Assembly (NCBI GenBank): GCA_963853835.1
Contig: OY970824.1
Coordinates: 42,478,727-42,542,726 of the forward strand
DNA from: Calendula officinalis
Lineage: Eukaryota > Streptophyta > Magnoliopsida > Asterales > Asteraceae
Length of the DNA: 64,000 nt
Direction of reading: 5' to 3'
The position numbers were made by a program, and so were the translations under genes. The first letter of the stretch is position 1, and every line of letters starts with the position of its first letter. Under the pieces are notes generated by a model. The model was not told the DNA's origin, made no database searches, and worked only from the letters and a program-made list of their open reading frames with translations. This document shows, one piece after another, positions 63,401 to 64,000 of the stretch.

Positions 63401-64000
63401 TCTTCAATATCCAAGATTGTGTGACAAAAGGTGCTATACTAAAAATTCATAATTTTCAGCTCGGGTGTCCGTTTCACGCCCACGAGTAACCAAAATAGCT
63501 GGTTCGTTCGTCACTGCCAAGAACATGTTCGGCCCGAACTCATCACTGTTCCCGGCCCGAACTTCATTTTCGGCCCGAACTTCAACCTCGGCCCGAACTT
63601 CAACCTCGGCCCGAACTCCGACCTCATCCTGAACTCCGACCTCGGCCCGAACATCATCCTCGGCCCGAACACCGAACTTCGGCCCGAACACCACTTTGGG
63701 CCGAACATCCCACTTCGGCCCGGACACCACTTCGGGCCGAACATCCCTCTTCGGCCCGAACTCTTCAATATCCAAGATTGTGTGACAAAAGGTGCTATAC
63801 TAAAACATTCATAACTTTCAGCTCGGGTGTCCGTTTCACGCCCACGAGTAACCAAAATAGTTGGTTCGTTCGTCACTGGCAAGACAAAGTTCGGCCCGAA
63901 CTCTTCACTGTTCCCGGCCCGAACTTCATTTTCGGACCGAACTTCAACCTCGGCCCGAACTGCAACCTCGGCTCGAACTCCGACCTCGGCCCGAACTTCA

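Larger units (their letters stand above)
53007..64000 (+). repeat. Satellite array, right block (about 29 monomers)
   Basis: Same linker and sub-repeats in the same orientation as the left block, entering in phase after the insertion and running off the window end. Mean monomer spacing is about 385 bp, longer than on the left. The TTCGGGCCGAAC and TTTGGGCCGAAC variants and the AAAATTCATAATTTT linker are relatively common. Monomer types match those at 35.6-42.4 kb, as expected for one array split by the insertion. No gene is seen. Confidence 0.96.

Noticed and set aside
1..64000. rDNA intergenic spacer repeats
   Set aside because: GC-rich sub-repeats recall IGS repeats, but no 18S, 5.8S, 25S or 5S sequence occurs in 64 kb, and the array is longer than any usual spacer.

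Overview
This is nuclear DNA from a flowering plant, probably a eudicot. The evidence is a plant-type Ty3/gypsy chromovirus with an initiator-tRNA-Met primer site, nested in a large GC-rich tandem satellite. I cannot name the species. I see no cellular gene, rRNA, tRNA or CRISPR array. About 53.4 kb of the 64 kb is satellite and 10.55 kb is the retrotransposon.

Layout: 1-42451 is satellite array, 42452-53001 is one complete LTR retrotransposon in + orientation, and 53002-64000 is the same satellite continuing exactly in phase. The target-site duplication is TATCC (42447-42451 and 53002-53006). Removing the element and one TATCC copy would leave an uninterrupted monomer.

The satellite has three levels. 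(1) A 17-19 bp sub-repeat with core CGGCCCGAAC and a 7-9 bp variable tail. With its flanks the core forms the 11-mer TTCGG(C/G)CCGAA, a perfect odd palindrome. (2) A monomer of roughly 290-560 bp, usually 326-396 bp, made of an AT-richer linker of about 130 bp plus about 9-14 sub-repeats. I count about 147 monomers (about 118 left, 29 right), all in the same orientation. Monomer lengths differ mostly by whole sub-repeats. (3) Several higher-order repeats (HORs): a 978 bp trimer and a 6.1 kb duplication (1-8.8 kb), a ~2.0 kb hexamer (9.1-13.2 kb), a 1469 bp tetramer (13.9-16.5 kb), a 1.77-1.82 kb pentamer (16.5-21.8 kb), a 2254 bp hexamer (22.5-32.7 kb) with a 2580 bp heptamer at both edges, and dimers on the right. 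HOR types differ by gain or loss of whole monomers.

The retrotransposon belongs to the chromoviruses, probably the Tekay/Del clade. It has 2662/2663 bp LTRs, a primer-binding site, gag with zinc knuckle, protease, reverse transcriptase, RNase H, integrase, a C-terminal chromodomain-like tail and a polypurine tract. The LTRs differ by about 27 substitutions and one indel (hand count, about 1%), so the insertion is recent. It is nevertheless broken by an in-frame TAG in RNase H and two single-base frameshifts in integrase. Its most unusual feature is a pair of short GT-AG, AT-rich, intron-like segments (46683-46762 and 46901-47001) between gag and protease and inside protease. Removing both leaves a single frame. 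Retaining the first ends translation just after Gag, which suggests splicing could set the Gag:Pol ratio.
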